Position numbers and translations under genes: made by a program. DNA of 64,000 nucleotides from Arcicella sp038230735 (GTDB taxonomy: Bacteria; Bacteroidota; Bacteroidia; Cytophagales; Spirosomataceae): assembly GCA_038230735.1 (NCBI GenBank), contig JBBRMR010000016.1, forward strand, positions 14,396-78,395, read 5' to 3'. The number at the start of each line of letters is the position of its first letter. Within the stretch, counting starts at the first letter, position 1. The notes under the pieces were generated by a model. It did no database searches, was not told where the DNA came from, and saw only the letters and a program-made list of their open reading frames with translations. Shown here piece by piece: positions 37,304 to 46,678 of the stretch.

Positions 37304-38020
37304 CTAATACTCCTGACTCATCGGGTGAATCATCAACTCATCAATCACCACGTGCTTAGGTGCTTCCAAAATATAGCAAATTGCATCAGCCATATTTTGT
37401 GCCGTCAAATAATCTGACTGATGCGGGTCGCCTTCAACTTTGCTGTGGAAATAAGTATCAACCAATCCAGAATAAACAACCGACACTTTTATACCATCTT
37501 TTCGCACTTCTTTTCTGAGAGCCATTGAGAAAGCATCTTGGGCATATTTGGAAGAACAGTATAGTGAACCACCATCAAAAACTCGCTTGGCAACGTCTGA
37601 GGCTACATTGATGATATGTCCCGCCCCTTGTGCTTTCATGTATGGGACGGCTTCTTTACAAAAAAGAAACGTGCCTTTCACATTGGTGTCATAGATAGAA
37701 TCCCATTCCAAAGTACTAATATCAGTTGCCTGTTTAAATATGCCAAAACCCGCATTATTCACCAATGAATCAACTGTTCCAAATATTTCTTTGGTAGAAT
37801 TAATCGTTGATTTTACAAAATTTTCATCCGCTACTGAGCCGACGAATACTTCAGCTTTTGCTCCCAAAATTTCAATTTCAGCTTTCAGTTCTAATAATTC
37901 TATTTCACTTCGAGCCACCAGACTCAAATTTGCTCCTTTTTCAGCCAACATTAAGGCTAATGCTCTACCGATGCCCTTACTGGCACCCGTAATGATTACG
38001 GTTTTGTTTTTGATTGACAC
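37304..38020 (-). CDS. Short-chain dehydrogenase/reductase
   Basis: 238-residue classical SDR using NAD(P)H: cofactor motif ITGASKGIGRALALML (Rossmann TGxxxGIG), NNAG at about 88-91, and the active-site pattern with Ser and YCSSK (Tyr-x3-Lys) near residue 153. It resembles 3-oxoacyl-ACP reductases, but such similarity is general and the substrate is unknown. The start is GTG at 38018-38020; no ATG lies close. Single gene, convergent with the MFS transporter. Confidence 0.88.
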   Translation of the reverse strand: MSIKNKTVIITGASKGIGRALALMLAEKGANLSLVARSEIELLELKAEIEILGAKAEVFVGSVADENFVKSTINSTKEIFGTVDSLVNNAGFGIFKQATDISTLEWDSIYDTNVKGTFLFCKEAVPYMKAQGAGHIINVASDVAKRVFDGGSLYCSSKYAQDAFSMALRKEVRKDGIKVSVVYSGLVDTYFHSKVEGDPHQSDYLTAQNMADAICYILEAPKHVVIDELMIHPMSQEY

Positions 38021-38202
38021 TTTATTGTTGTTTATACGATTTTACAGTTTGTTTAATGTGGCAAATTAAACGAATTTGTTTGAATATAATCCATGTTTGG
38101 TGATTTGTTATTGGTAAAATATTTTAAAAGTAATCTTAAATTTAATTTATTTCTGTTTTGAATGATTGATAAGTAAATTTACGGATTCAAAGCCATTTCT
38201 AA

Positions 38203-38218
38203 GCGGTTCGCCGCCCGA
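38203..38218. repeat. Third copy of the GC-rich intergenic element
   Basis: GCGGTTCGCCGCCCGA differs by one base from the copies at 1209 and 54164. It can form a 4-base GCGG/CCGC stem and lies 24 bases before the YyaL-type gene. Confidence 0.5.
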
Positions 38219-38242
38219 TTAACTCATTTCCAAATTAGACCT

Positions 38243-40216
38243 ATGAATCGTCTCCAAACCGAAACCTCCCCTTATTTATTACAACACGCTCAAAATCCTG
38301 TGGATTGGTTTCCATGGGGTGCTGAGGCTTTGTCAAAAGCGAAGGCTGAAAATAAGCCCATTTTGGTCAGTATTGGCTATTCTGCCTGTCATTGGTGTCA
38401 CGTGATGGAGCATGAAAGTTTTGAAAAAGAGGAAGTTGCCGAAGTGATGAATCGTCATTTTGTCAGTATAAAAATTGACCGAGAAGAACGCCCTGATATT
38501 GATGCCATTTACATGGATGCCGTGCAAGCGATGGGCGTACACGGTGGCTGGCCTCTCAACGTTTTTTTGATGCCCGATGGTAAACCTTTTTACGGAGGAA
38601 CGTATTATCCGAAACAAAACTGGATAAAATTATTAGAAGCCGTTCATCATGGTTTTATGAATAATCAAGACCAACTCCAAAAATCGGCAGAAGGATTTAC
38701 GGAAAATATGCTTTTTAGTGATACTGAAAAATATGGATTAGTGGTTGATAGTCATGTATTTACGAAAGATGATTTAGAGAAAATGTACCAAAAAATCGCT
38801 CAAACATTTGATACAGATTGGGGTGGTTTCGAGAAAAGCCCAAAGTTTCCAATGCCTTCTGTTTGGCAGTTTTTATTACGATACGCTCATTTGCAAAAAG
38901 ATGAATCTGCACTTAATCATTTAAAATTCACGCTGAATAAAATGGCAATTGGTGGAATTTATGACCAATTGGGAGGAGGATTTGCTCGATATTCGGTTGA
39001 TGGAGAATGGTTTTGCCCCCATTTTGAGAAAATGCTTTATGATAATGGGCAAATAGTCAGCCTTTATGCACAGGCGTTTACCCTCACGCAAGAGCCACTG
39101 TACAAAGAAATTATATATGAAACTATTGAATGGCTGGATCGTGAAATGACAAGTCCCGAAGGCGGTTTTTATTCCGCCCTTGATGCGGATTCTGAAGGAG
39201 TTGAGGGGAAGTTTTATGTTTGGGCTCAACAAGAAATTGAAGAAATTTTGGGCGAAGATGCTCCAAAATTCTGCCAAAATTATCAAGTTTCAGAATACGG
39301 AAATTGGGAACATGGTGTAAATATTCTTTGGAAAAAACGGGCTACATTAAACGCTGATTTCAAGGAAAGTATTGAAAAACTAATGGCAAAACGAGCCGAA
39401 AGAATTCGCCCTGGATTGGATGATAAAATTTTGTGTTCGTGGAATGGCTTGATGCTCAACGGATTAGTGGATGCTTACCGTGCTTTTGGCGATGAAGCAT
39501 TTTTGAATCTGGCTTTAAGAAATGCTCATTTTATCAAAGATAATTTTTTGAAAGACAACACTTTAAGCCATAGTTATAAAAATGGCGAAACCAAAATTCA
39601 AGGGTTTTTAGAAGATTATGCTTCTGTGATTGATGCTTACATAAATTTGTATCAAGCTACTTTTGATGAAAATTGGCTTCATGTAGCGGAGAAATTAACG
39701 CTTTATGTTTGTCAAAATTTTTATGATGAAAATGAGCAATTATTTTATTTTACGGACAGCAATGCGGAGGAATTAATTGCTCGTAAGAAAGAAATTTTTG
39801 ATAATGTAATTCCCTGTTCAAACTCCATGATGGCTCAAAATATTTATACTTTGGGAGTATTATTGGATAGAGAGGATTTTAAAGATTTGTCCATATTAAT
39901 GGTCTCTAAAATGAAGAAATTATTATTATCAAATGTTGATTATTTGACTAATTGGGCTTGTTTAGCTACAAATTTAGTAAGTCCAACGGCAGAAATTGCG
40001 TTGGTTGGAAAAGATGCAAATGAGTTTAGAAAAGAGATTGATTTGAAATTTTATCCCAATAAAGTTCTATCTGGAACTTTAACACAAAGCGACTTACCCT
40101 TATTAGAAAGTCGTATTTCAAAAGAGGGAGAAACTCAGATTTTTGTGTGTTATAATAAAACTTGTCAATTACCAGTAAAATCAGTTGAAAAGGCTTTTGA
40201 GCAATTGAAAATTTAA
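38243..40216 (+). CDS. Thioredoxin-domain protein, YyaL/SSP411 family (DUF255)
   Basis: 657-residue cytoplasmic protein. A thioredoxin-like N-terminal domain (about 1-170) opens with the signature NRLQTETSPYLLQHAQNPVDW and has the redox pair in SACHWCH, followed by a (alpha/alpha)6-barrel domain similar to N-acylglucosamine epimerases (FEKMLYDNGQ, LDADSEGVEG, ILCSWNGLMLNGL). The family is conserved from bacteria to mammals (SPATA20) without an agreed activity. Full length. It overlaps the convergent next gene by 4 bases. Confidence 0.93.
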   Translation: MNRLQTETSPYLLQHAQNPVDWFPWGAEALSKAKAENKPILVSIGYSACHWCHVMEHESFEKEEVAEVMNRHFVSIKIDREERPDIDAIYMDAVQAMGVHGGWPLNVFLMPDGKPFYGGTYYPKQNWIKLLEAVHHGFMNNQDQLQKSAEGFTENMLFSDTEKYGLVVDSHVFTKDDLEKMYQKIAQTFDTDWGGFEKSPKFPMPSVWQFLLRYAHLQKDESALNHLKFTLNKMAIGGIYDQLGGGFARYSVDGEWFCPHFEKMLYDNGQIVSLYAQAFTLTQEPLYKEIIYETIEWLDREMTSPEGGFYSALDADSEGVEGKFYVWAQQEIEEILGEDAPKFCQNYQVSEYGNWEHGVNILWKKRATLNADFKESIEKLMAKRAERIRPGLDDKILCSWNGLMLNGLVDAYRAFGDEAFLNLALRNAHFIKDNFLKDNTLSHSYKNGETKIQGFLEDYASVIDAYINLYQATFDENWLHVAEKLTLYVCQNFYDENEQLFYFTDSNAEELIARKKEIFDNVIPCSNSMMAQNIYTLGVLLDREDFKDLSILMVSKMKKLLLSNVDYLTNWACLATNLVSPTAEIALVGKDANEFRKEIDLKFYPNKVLSGTLTQSDLPLLESRISKEGETQIFVCYNKTCQLPVKSVEKAFEQLKI

Positions 40217-41427
40217 TAATAAAATTCAATCCCTTCCGACTCTTTTTTATCGGCATAAAGAATTATTTGTTCTTGTTTGCCATTTAAGGTAAAACGAATT
40301 GCCGACGTATTCGCTCCCTCTTTGCCTGTGTTATTGGCAAAAACCGTTAAAACATTTTGTTGATTTGGTAATAATTTGAGAGTCAATAGTTTAGGTTTAT
40401 TGGCAAGTAGGTATTTCTCAATTAAATACAGCCCGTTGAAACATACCGATACAATATCACCGTCTTCATTTTCATGGTCAAAAAGTTCAATATTCAACTC
40501 TCTTACATCCACCTTAAAGGAATGTTTTATGCTCACTTTACGCTCCATTTCACAGAAAATTTTATCTGATTTGGGTTTTTTGGTTGGTTTCTGTAATTGT
40601 AATATTGGCAAATTATATGAAATTTGAAAACCGATGTATGCTCCATTTTCCATAATTGTATTTCCACCATTTTGTTGATTATTGGCAAAACCCGTTATCG
40701 TATTGGAGGTGAAATTTTTGGTCGGAATACCCACTCTAACCCCCATTTCCAAAGACCGCATATCATCCGTTTTTCTCCAATAGGTTCTTCCAATTTCAAG
40801 TAAAAATTGAAAAGCGTTCTTATTTATTACCTCACTTTGCACCTTAAACCCCGTTCCATTGAATGTCCAATCCTCTTGATTTTCAATATTTTGGTTCAAA
40901 TAATTCATTGTTCTAAACCCCAATTGTAAATAATTTCTTGCTTCTCCCCAAATTCTTCGACCTTTTGATTTTGTCGTGTACATGACACTCGCCATTAGCC
41001 CCGTGTAGGTTTGAGAATTCTGCCAAATACTGGCTTGTTTGGCGTTCTGATAAAATTGAAAATTATCGCTAATTGAATAACTGTGTGGCACACAAGTATA
41101 ATATCCACCAATCTCACTTCGTAAAATATGGTCGTTTGAAAGGAGTTTTGTGATATTCAAACCCAAATCAAAAGAACCATAAAGCCAAGTCAAATCAGTT
41201 TTCCCCAATTTATTGGTACTCAAATTGATGGGAAAAGAAGTGAAGGGATATGGGATATAACTCAAAATGCTTTGTTGTTGAGCCATTGTATTTTGGGGTA
41301 ATCCGAAAGTCAATAAACTACCAGATGGACGAAAGCCAAAAGAGCTAATCCCTTGTTTATTGGTTACTTGGGAAAAACTATTGAGTGAAATGAAAAATAT
41401 TAAGGTAGAAAAAAATACAAGTTTCAT
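40213..41427 (-). CDS. Secreted or outer-membrane protein of unknown function
   Basis: 404 residues with a signal peptide (MKLVFFSTLIFFISLNSFS) and a body of alternating aromatic beta-strands (residues about 25-280, e.g. YIGFQISYNLPILQL), as in outer-membrane barrels, then a C-terminal domain of about 105 residues (VSIKHSFKVDVRELNIELFD...) that reads as a separate beta-sandwich. No family was recognised. It is convergent with the YyaL-type gene (4-base overlap) and lies 38 bases upstream of ruvC on the same strand's upstream side. Confidence 0.7.
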   Translation of the reverse strand: MKLVFFSTLIFFISLNSFSQVTNKQGISSFGFRPSGSLLTFGLPQNTMAQQQSILSYIPYPFTSFPINLSTNKLGKTDLTWLYGSFDLGLNITKLLSNDHILRSEIGGYYTCVPHSYSISDNFQFYQNAKQASIWQNSQTYTGLMASVMYTTKSKGRRIWGEARNYLQLGFRTMNYLNQNIENQEDWTFNGTGFKVQSEVINKNAFQFLLEIGRTYWRKTDDMRSLEMGVRVGIPTKNFTSNTITGFANNQQNGGNTIMENGAYIGFQISYNLPILQLQKPTKKPKSDKIFCEMERKVSIKHSFKVDVRELNIELFDHENEDGDIVSVCFNGLYLIEKYLLANKPKLLTLKLLPNQQNVLTVFANNTGKEGANTSAIRFTLNGKQEQIILYADKKESEGIEFYY

Positions 41428-41464
41428 GAGTTTATAAGGTTATTAATTTTGTTGGTTTCTTATC

Positions 41465-42028
41465 CTATTTAATCCGCTCTGGATTTTCATTCACAAAAGC
41501 TCCCCACCCTTTTTTTGTGCCTTTCATGGTTGCCATCACGTTATTTCCATGAAAATGATGACAAACGGCAATCCCCAAAGCATCAGTGGCATCAAAAAGT
41601 TTCGCATCTAATTTCATTTTCAAAAGTGTATCCAACATTGCCGCCACTTGTTCTTTTGAAGCGTTCCCATTGCCCGTTACCGATTGTTTTACGGTTTTAG
41701 GTGAATATTCAACAATCGGAATTTCACGAGATAATGCTGCCGCCATCACCACGCCCTGAGCCCTCCCCAATTTCAACATAGACTGCACGTTTACCCCAAA
41801 AAAAGGAGCTTCAATTGCCATTTCATCGGGCAGAAATTCTTCGATGATTCCGATGATTCGTTCATAAATTTTCTTTAATTTCATGCCTTGCGTTGTATAT
41901 TTGCTCACATTGATAACGCCATACTGCAAAACTTTCATTGAATCGCCGTTGGTCAAAATTACACCGTAGCCCATAAAACGAGTTCCTGGGTCAACGCCTA
42001 ATATTATTTTTTCTTTATTAATTGCCAT
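41465..42028 (-). CDS. ruvC: Crossover junction endodeoxyribonuclease RuvC
   Basis: 187-residue Holliday-junction resolvase acting with RuvAB in recombination repair. The four acidic catalytic residues of the RNase H-like fold are visible: Asp13 in GVDPGTRFMGYG, Glu73 in IEAPFFGVNVQSMLKLGRAQG, and Asp146 and Asp149 in DATDALGIAVCHH. Length is usual. Its start codon overlaps that of the divergent plus-strand gene by two bases inside CATG, so both promoters must lie within the opposite coding regions. Confidence 0.97.
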   Translation of the reverse strand: MAINKEKIILGVDPGTRFMGYGVILTNGDSMKVLQYGVINVSKYTTQGMKLKKIYERIIGIIEEFLPDEMAIEAPFFGVNVQSMLKLGRAQGVVMAAALSREIPIVEYSPKTVKQSVTGNGNASKEQVAAMLDTLLKMKLDAKLFDATDALGIAVCHHFHGNNVMATMKGTKKGWGAFVNENPERIK

Positions 42029-43013
42029 GATACAAAATACCCAAGAAAGTGTTCCTAAAACAAGTATTTTATCCGAAAAACTATTTTTGGGAATAAAATG
42101 GTTGATATTTGGGATTATTTTATGGATTTTAATTCAAACATTTCAGCAAAAAATACCAAATATATCAAGCCTAATCTTCGCATTAGAAAAGGCAATAGTT
42201 TGGGAAAATATAGTCCCAATTATGCTATTAACCATTTTGGTTTTGATAAATTGGGGCTTTGAAGCGAAAAAATGGCAAATATTAGTATATAAAATTGAGC
42301 CTTTATCTTTCACTGATGCGTATCGCTCAATTTTGGTTGGTTTATCGTTAGGATTTATTACGCCCGCCAACATTGGCGATTATGCAGGGAGAATGTGGCA
42401 ATTGAAATCTGACAAAAAAGTTGAAAGTATTGGTGCAAACTTATTGGGTAATGGAATTCAATTCTACGTTTCTTTAATATTTGGAGCGATTTCTTATATA
42501 ATTATTTGGGAAAAAATACTGACAATAATTGACCAAGTAATCTTTGGGTTAGTCATTTTTTGCTTGTTTTTGGGAATTATTGTTTATCACAAAAGAATAA
42601 AATTTATTGAATTTTTGCAAAAACATTTTTGGATAAAACCATACCATAATCATCTAAATGCGTTAATTAGTTTTACTTTTGACGAAATAAAACAAGTTTT
42701 TGGATGGTCAATCTTACGCTATTTAACCTTTTCTTTGCAATTTGTAATCGTATTTCAAATTTTTGCGGTAAATATAAATTGGTTTGATTTATGGGCAGTT
42801 TCTTGTTTAATTTTTCTGTTTAAAACGATTATTCCAGTCATTAATTTTATCGGTGATTTAGGCGTAAGAGAATATGCTGCCTTGCATTTTTTTGGATTGT
42901 TTTCGGTTAATATTTCAGCGATAATTACCGCTACTTTTTTCCTATGGTTTATCAATATATTATTACCCGTTTTGATGGGTAGTTTTTTGTTTTTGAGACT
43001 TAAAAATAAATAA
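42027..43013 (+). CDS. Flippase-like membrane protein (LPG synthase TM / AglD family)
   Basis: 328-residue inner-membrane protein with about eight helices of the lysylphosphatidylglycerol-synthase transmembrane family, whose signature is visible as SLGFITPANIGDYAGRMWQLK and later FLFKTIIPVINFIGDLGVREYAA. Members are proposed to move or modify lipid-linked substrates; the soluble aminoacyl-transfer domain of MprF is absent. TAA at 43011 is followed immediately by the ATG of a glycosyltransferase, so the two work in one unit. Confidence 0.85.
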   Translation: MIQNTQESVPKTSILSEKLFLGIKWLIFGIILWILIQTFQQKIPNISSLIFALEKAIVWENIVPIMLLTILVLINWGFEAKKWQILVYKIEPLSFTDAYRSILVGLSLGFITPANIGDYAGRMWQLKSDKKVESIGANLLGNGIQFYVSLIFGAISYIIIWEKILTIIDQVIFGLVIFCLFLGIIVYHKRIKFIEFLQKHFWIKPYHNHLNALISFTFDEIKQVFGWSILRYLTFSLQFVIVFQIFAVNINWFDLWAVSCLIFLFKTIIPVINFIGDLGVREYAALHFFGLFSVNISAIITATFFLWFINILLPVLMGSFLFLRLKNK

Positions 43014-44126
43014 ATGTTTTTTATAATATTGATAATCAATTGCTTATATTTTATTTTCAATCTTGTATTAATTATGACATGGCTGAAAATGAGAAATGAT
43101 TTAACTATTAAATCAACTGAAAAAGATACTAAATTAACTATTATTATCCCAGTTCGGAATGAAGCGAAAAATATCGTAATACTTTTGCAAGATATTGATA
43201 ATCAAAACTATCCTTCTGAAAATTTTGAGGTAATTATCGCCAATGATGGTTCAACTGACAATACGGCAGATTTAGTCTTGAAATTTCAAGAAACAGCAAA
43301 ATACAGTATCAGATTATTGAATATTTTTGAAGAAAAAGGAACGTCCCCCAAGAAGCGAGCGATTCAAAAAAGTATAGAAATTTCTTCGGGAGAATTAATT
43401 ATTACTACCGATGGCGACTGTAGAGTTTCTAACAGTTGGCTAAGTTCAATTCAACAATTTTATAAAAGTAAGGATGCAAAATTGATAAGTTCGCCAGTAA
43501 CGTTTATTGATGAAAATAATTTTTGGAATGCAGCTCAAATCATAGAATTTGCCAGTTTGATGGGTTCAGGAGCTTGTGCGATGTATCTAAATAATCCCAA
43601 TATGTGCAACGGTGCAAATATTGCCTACACACGAGAGGCGTTTGAAAATGTGGGCGGATTCGCTGGAAATGAGCATTTAGCCTCGGGTGATGATGAGTTT
43701 TTAATGCATAAAATTGCTTTAAAATATCCTAAACAAGTATTATTTAACACCACCCCTGATTCAATCGTAAAAACTAATTCTCAAACAAATTTGAAGCAAT
43801 TTTATCAACAAAGAAAACGCTGGGCAAGCAAATGGAATCATTATAAAAATTGGCAAGTTTCAGCCTTAGCCATGTTTATTTTTTCGATAAATTTAGGAGT
43901 AATTTTTACTTATTTCTTACTGCCTTCAAAGATTGGATTTGGATTATTAGGTTTAAAGTTTGGAGTTGAATTCGCATTTTTATCTTTAATTATCAGCTAT
44001 TTAGGTTATACTAAAAAGATATTTTTCATTCCAATTGTTCAAATATTTTACCCCTTTTATGTGGTTTTCTTTGGACTAATATCACAAGGAAATGGATATG
44101 AATGGAAAGGTAGGAAATTACAATAG
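43014..44126 (+). CDS. Glycosyltransferase family 2, membrane-bound
   Basis: 370 residues: an N-terminal membrane helix, a GT-A domain (about 40-270) with IIIPVRNEAKNIVILLQ, IANDGSTDNT, the TTDGDCRVSNSWL DxD motif and the QQRKRWASKW signature of processive-type or ceramide-glucosyltransferase-like enzymes, then two or three C-terminal helices. It starts directly after the flippase-like gene. The Q-x-x-R-W motif suggests a membrane-lipid acceptor or chain extension, but the product is unknown. Confidence 0.88.
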   Translation: MFFIILIINCLYFIFNLVLIMTWLKMRNDLTIKSTEKDTKLTIIIPVRNEAKNIVILLQDIDNQNYPSENFEVIIANDGSTDNTADLVLKFQETAKYSIRLLNIFEEKGTSPKKRAIQKSIEISSGELIITTDGDCRVSNSWLSSIQQFYKSKDAKLISSPVTFIDENNFWNAAQIIEFASLMGSGACAMYLNNPNMCNGANIAYTREAFENVGGFAGNEHLASGDDEFLMHKIALKYPKQVLFNTTPDSIVKTNSQTNLKQFYQQRKRWASKWNHYKNWQVSALAMFIFSINLGVIFTYFLLPSKIGFGLLGLKFGVEFAFLSLIISYLGYTKKIFFIPIVQIFYPFYVVFFGLISQGNGYEWKGRKLQ

Positions 44127-44133
44127 AACCACA

Positions 44134-44164
44134 TGGAAGTCGTCCTTCAAAAGGACGACTTCCA
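44134..44164. repeat. Perfect 14-base inverted repeat
   Basis: TGGAAGTCGTCCTT and AAGGACGACTTCCA are exact reverse complements around a 3-base CAA loop, 8 bases after the GT2 stop. No T run follows, so it is not a standard terminator; it may stabilise mRNA ends or be a mobile palindrome. Confidence 0.6.
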
Positions 44165-44190
44165 TAAATACTTGATTAGAAGTGTTTACT

Positions 44191-44829
44191 ATGATAATTC
44201 ACAAAACAAATTTTCTAATGCGGGCTTTATATCCCGATTTCCTTTGGCGAGTAGAAACCAATGAAAAGGTCATTTACCTAACCTTTGACGATGGACCTAT
44301 TCCCGAAATCACTGAAATTGTCTTGGAAGAATTAAAAAAATATCAAGCCAAAGCCACCTTTTTTTGCATAGGAGATAATATTCAAAAGCATTCCAAGGTT
44401 TTTCAACAAGTTGTAAATCAAGGGCATACAGTCGGAAATCATACCTTCAATCATTTAAAAGGCTGGAATACAGCAGATGATATTTATATTAATAATTTTG
44501 TAAAGTGTAAGGATATTTTGTGCCAATCGAACATTGAATATCAACCACCAAACATCGAATATTTCCGTCCTCCTTATGGCAGAATAAAGAAGAGCCAAGC
44601 GGTTGAAATATTGAAAACTCATGAAATAATTATGTGGGATGTTTTATCGGGAGATTATGACCAAAGTATTTCAAAAGAAACCATTTTGAAGAAATCTATT
44701 CAATATTCAGAAACAGGTTCAATTGTATTATTTCATGATAGTATCAAGGCAAGTAAAAATATGATGTACGTCTTACCAAGATTTTTAGACTACTTTTCAG
44801 AACAAGGATTTACCTTTAAACAACTGTAA
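44191..44829 (+). CDS. Polysaccharide deacetylase (NodB/CE4)
   Basis: 212-residue carbohydrate esterase family 4 domain: motif 1 LTFDDGPIPEITE (metal and base Asp), motif 2 GNHTFNHLKGW (H-x-x-x-H metal ligands), motif 3 YFRPPYGR and motif 4 IMWDVLSGDYD, ending LFHDS. It removes N-acetyl groups from amino-sugar polymers or lipids. No signal peptide is seen, so it may be cytoplasmic or act on a lipid-linked glycan. ATG at 44191 was taken; a GTG 9 bases upstream is possible. Confidence 0.92.
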   Translation: MIIHKTNFLMRALYPDFLWRVETNEKVIYLTFDDGPIPEITEIVLEELKKYQAKATFFCIGDNIQKHSKVFQQVVNQGHTVGNHTFNHLKGWNTADDIYINNFVKCKDILCQSNIEYQPPNIEYFRPPYGRIKKSQAVEILKTHEIIMWDVLSGDYDQSISKETILKKSIQYSETGSIVLFHDSIKASKNMMYVLPRFLDYFSEQGFTFKQL

Positions 44830-44864
44830 TACGGACGGTTCGACGATTCGACTGCCAGTCCGTA
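44830..44864. repeat. Inverted repeat TACGGAC / GTCCGTA
   Basis: A 7-base stem with a 21-base loop containing GGTTCGACGATTCGA, placed directly after the deacetylase stop and before the next GT2. No T run follows. Confidence 0.45.
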
Positions 44865-44877
44865 CTGAAACTAATTA

Positions 44878-45885
44878 ATGACCAGTACACCAAAAATAAC
44901 CATCTGGATTGCTGCCCGAAATGAGGAAGATAACATTCTGAACTGTCTCAAATCCATAGATAAATTAAATTATTCAAAGGAATATTTGCAAATTTTGATT
45001 GGAAATGACTACTCAGAAGATAATACTAAATCAATAGTTTTAAATTATATAAAAGATAAATCTGAATTTCAATTAATTGATATTCAGAAAGTTATTAATA
45101 ATCAGAGAGGAAAAGCAAATGTATTAGCTAACCTCTATGAATACTCAACGGGTAAATATTTCTTGATTTGTGATGCCGATGTTACCGTGAATCCTGATTG
45201 GGTAAATGGGATGATTGCTAACTTTGAAAAAGACTCAACCATTGGGCATCAAGTGGGTATCACATCAATAAAATCTACAAAATTATGGCATTATTTTCAA
45301 TCAATCGACTGGCTTCATGCCTTAACTTTACTGAAAATTGCGGCAGATTTAAAGATTCCTTTGACTGGTTTAGGCAATAACTCAGCCGTTACCAGAAAGG
45401 CTTATGAGGCTACGGGTGGATATGCAAAAATCCCCTTCTCTATTACCGAAGATTTTGCATTATTCCATGAAGTTGTTAAAAAGGGTTATAGTTTTAAAAA
45501 TACGATTAGCCATCAAGTTTTTAATCAAACTTTACCGATGTCAAGCCTTAAAGAGTTTTTGCATCAACGTAAAAGATGGATGGTGGGAGCTTTGCAATGT
45601 CCATGGTGGATTGTAATGTTACTGTTTCTTCAAGCCTTATTTTTACCAATGCTAATAATTATTGGCTTTATTTTTTCTTGGAAAGTGGCAGGATTGGTCT
45701 GGCTTGTCAAATGGTTAAACCAAACAATTACCGTTTTACCTACAATCATAAAATTAAAGCAATTCTCATTAATTAGATACCTATTTTTGTATGAAATTTA
45801 TGCCAATTGCTGGCAATTGATCATGATTATTTTCTATTATGCACCCGTAAAAGTGGATTGGAAAGGGAGGATTTATGAAAAATAA
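44878..45885 (+). CDS. Glycosyltransferase family 2, membrane-bound
   Basis: 335 residues: GT-A domain (about 1-235) with TIWIAARNEEDNILNCL, NDYSEDNTKS, the CDADVTVNPDWVN DxD motif and LHQRKRWMVGA (Q-x-x-R-W), followed by two or three C-terminal membrane helices. It resembles the GT2 at 43014 and likely acts in the same pathway on a lipid-linked product. Its end overlaps the tatD start by 11 bases. Confidence 0.88.
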   Translation: MTSTPKITIWIAARNEEDNILNCLKSIDKLNYSKEYLQILIGNDYSEDNTKSIVLNYIKDKSEFQLIDIQKVINNQRGKANVLANLYEYSTGKYFLICDADVTVNPDWVNGMIANFEKDSTIGHQVGITSIKSTKLWHYFQSIDWLHALTLLKIAADLKIPLTGLGNNSAVTRKAYEATGGYAKIPFSITEDFALFHEVVKKGYSFKNTISHQVFNQTLPMSSLKEFLHQRKRWMVGALQCPWWIVMLLFLQALFLPMLIIIGFIFSWKVAGLVWLVKWLNQTITVLPTIIKLKQFSLIRYLFLYEIYANCWQLIMIIFYYAPVKVDWKGRIYEK

Positions 45886-46678
45886 TATTATTGAAACACA
45901 CGCTCATATTTACGATGAAGCCTTCGCAAATGACCGTGATTTGATGTTGGAAAAGACTTTTTCGGAAGGGATTTCTGAAATTTGGATGCCTAATTGTAAT
46001 TCTGAAACTATTGATGGAATGATGGCTTTGGCGGAAAAATATCCAAGCCGATGTTTACCCATGATGGGCTTACATCCATGCTATGTGAAGGAGGATTTTG
46101 AAAAGGAATTATACAACGTTGAGGAATGGTTAAATAAGTATGATTTTATTGCCATCGGCGAGATTGGAATGGATTTATATTGGGATAAAACCTTCGTAAA
46201 ACAGCAAGAGGAGGCTTTTTTAGTGCAATGCCAATTAGCGAAGCAACATAATTTATGGATTGATATTCATTCTCGAAATGCCTTTTGGGAAACTGTAGCC
46301 TTAATTGAAAAGAACGCCGACCCAACGTTAAAAGGTATTTTTCATTGCTTTACTGGCGAACTAAAAGATGCTCAAAAAGCCATAGAATTAGGCTTTTTAT
46401 TAGGGATTGGTGGTGTTGCAACTTTCAAAAACGGTGGTTTGGACAAGATTCTGCCCCATATTAGTTTGGAAAATATCGTTTTAGAAACTGATGCCCCATA
46501 CCTCGCACCCGTGCCATATCGAGGCAATCGAAATGAACCCGCCTATCTAACAATCATCGCTCAGAAAGTAGCTGATTTGATGGGAGTTAGTGTTGAGAAT
46601 GTTATTGATCAAACGACTTTGAATGCCAATATTTTATGCCACAAAGACACGAAGGCACAAAGTGAATTTTTAAAATAA
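45875..46678 (+). CDS. TatD-family metal-dependent deoxyribonuclease
   Basis: 267-residue TIM-barrel hydrolase: ETHAHIYDEAF (His9, His11), MGLHPCYV, AIGEIGMDLYWD, FHCFTGE and LETDAPYLAP give the metal site of TatD 3'-5' exonucleases, which act in DNA turnover and repair. Its last residues (CHKDTKAQ) are encoded by an intergenic-type repeat (46639-46662), so the C-terminal tail seems to have been replaced or extended by repeat sequence. Confidence 0.94.
   Translation: MKNNIIETHAHIYDEAFANDRDLMLEKTFSEGISEIWMPNCNSETIDGMMALAEKYPSRCLPMMGLHPCYVKEDFEKELYNVEEWLNKYDFIAIGEIGMDLYWDKTFVKQQEEAFLVQCQLAKQHNLWIDIHSRNAFWETVALIEKNADPTLKGIFHCFTGELKDAQKAIELGFLLGIGGVATFKNGGLDKILPHISLENIVLETDAPYLAPVPYRGNRNEPAYLTIIAQKVADLMGVSVENVIDQTTLNANILCHKDTKAQSEFLK

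Noticed and set aside
44134..44864. Inverted repeats around the deacetylase gene as ends of a mobile element
   Set aside because: The two hairpins have unrelated sequences, there is no transposase and no target-site duplication was recognisable.
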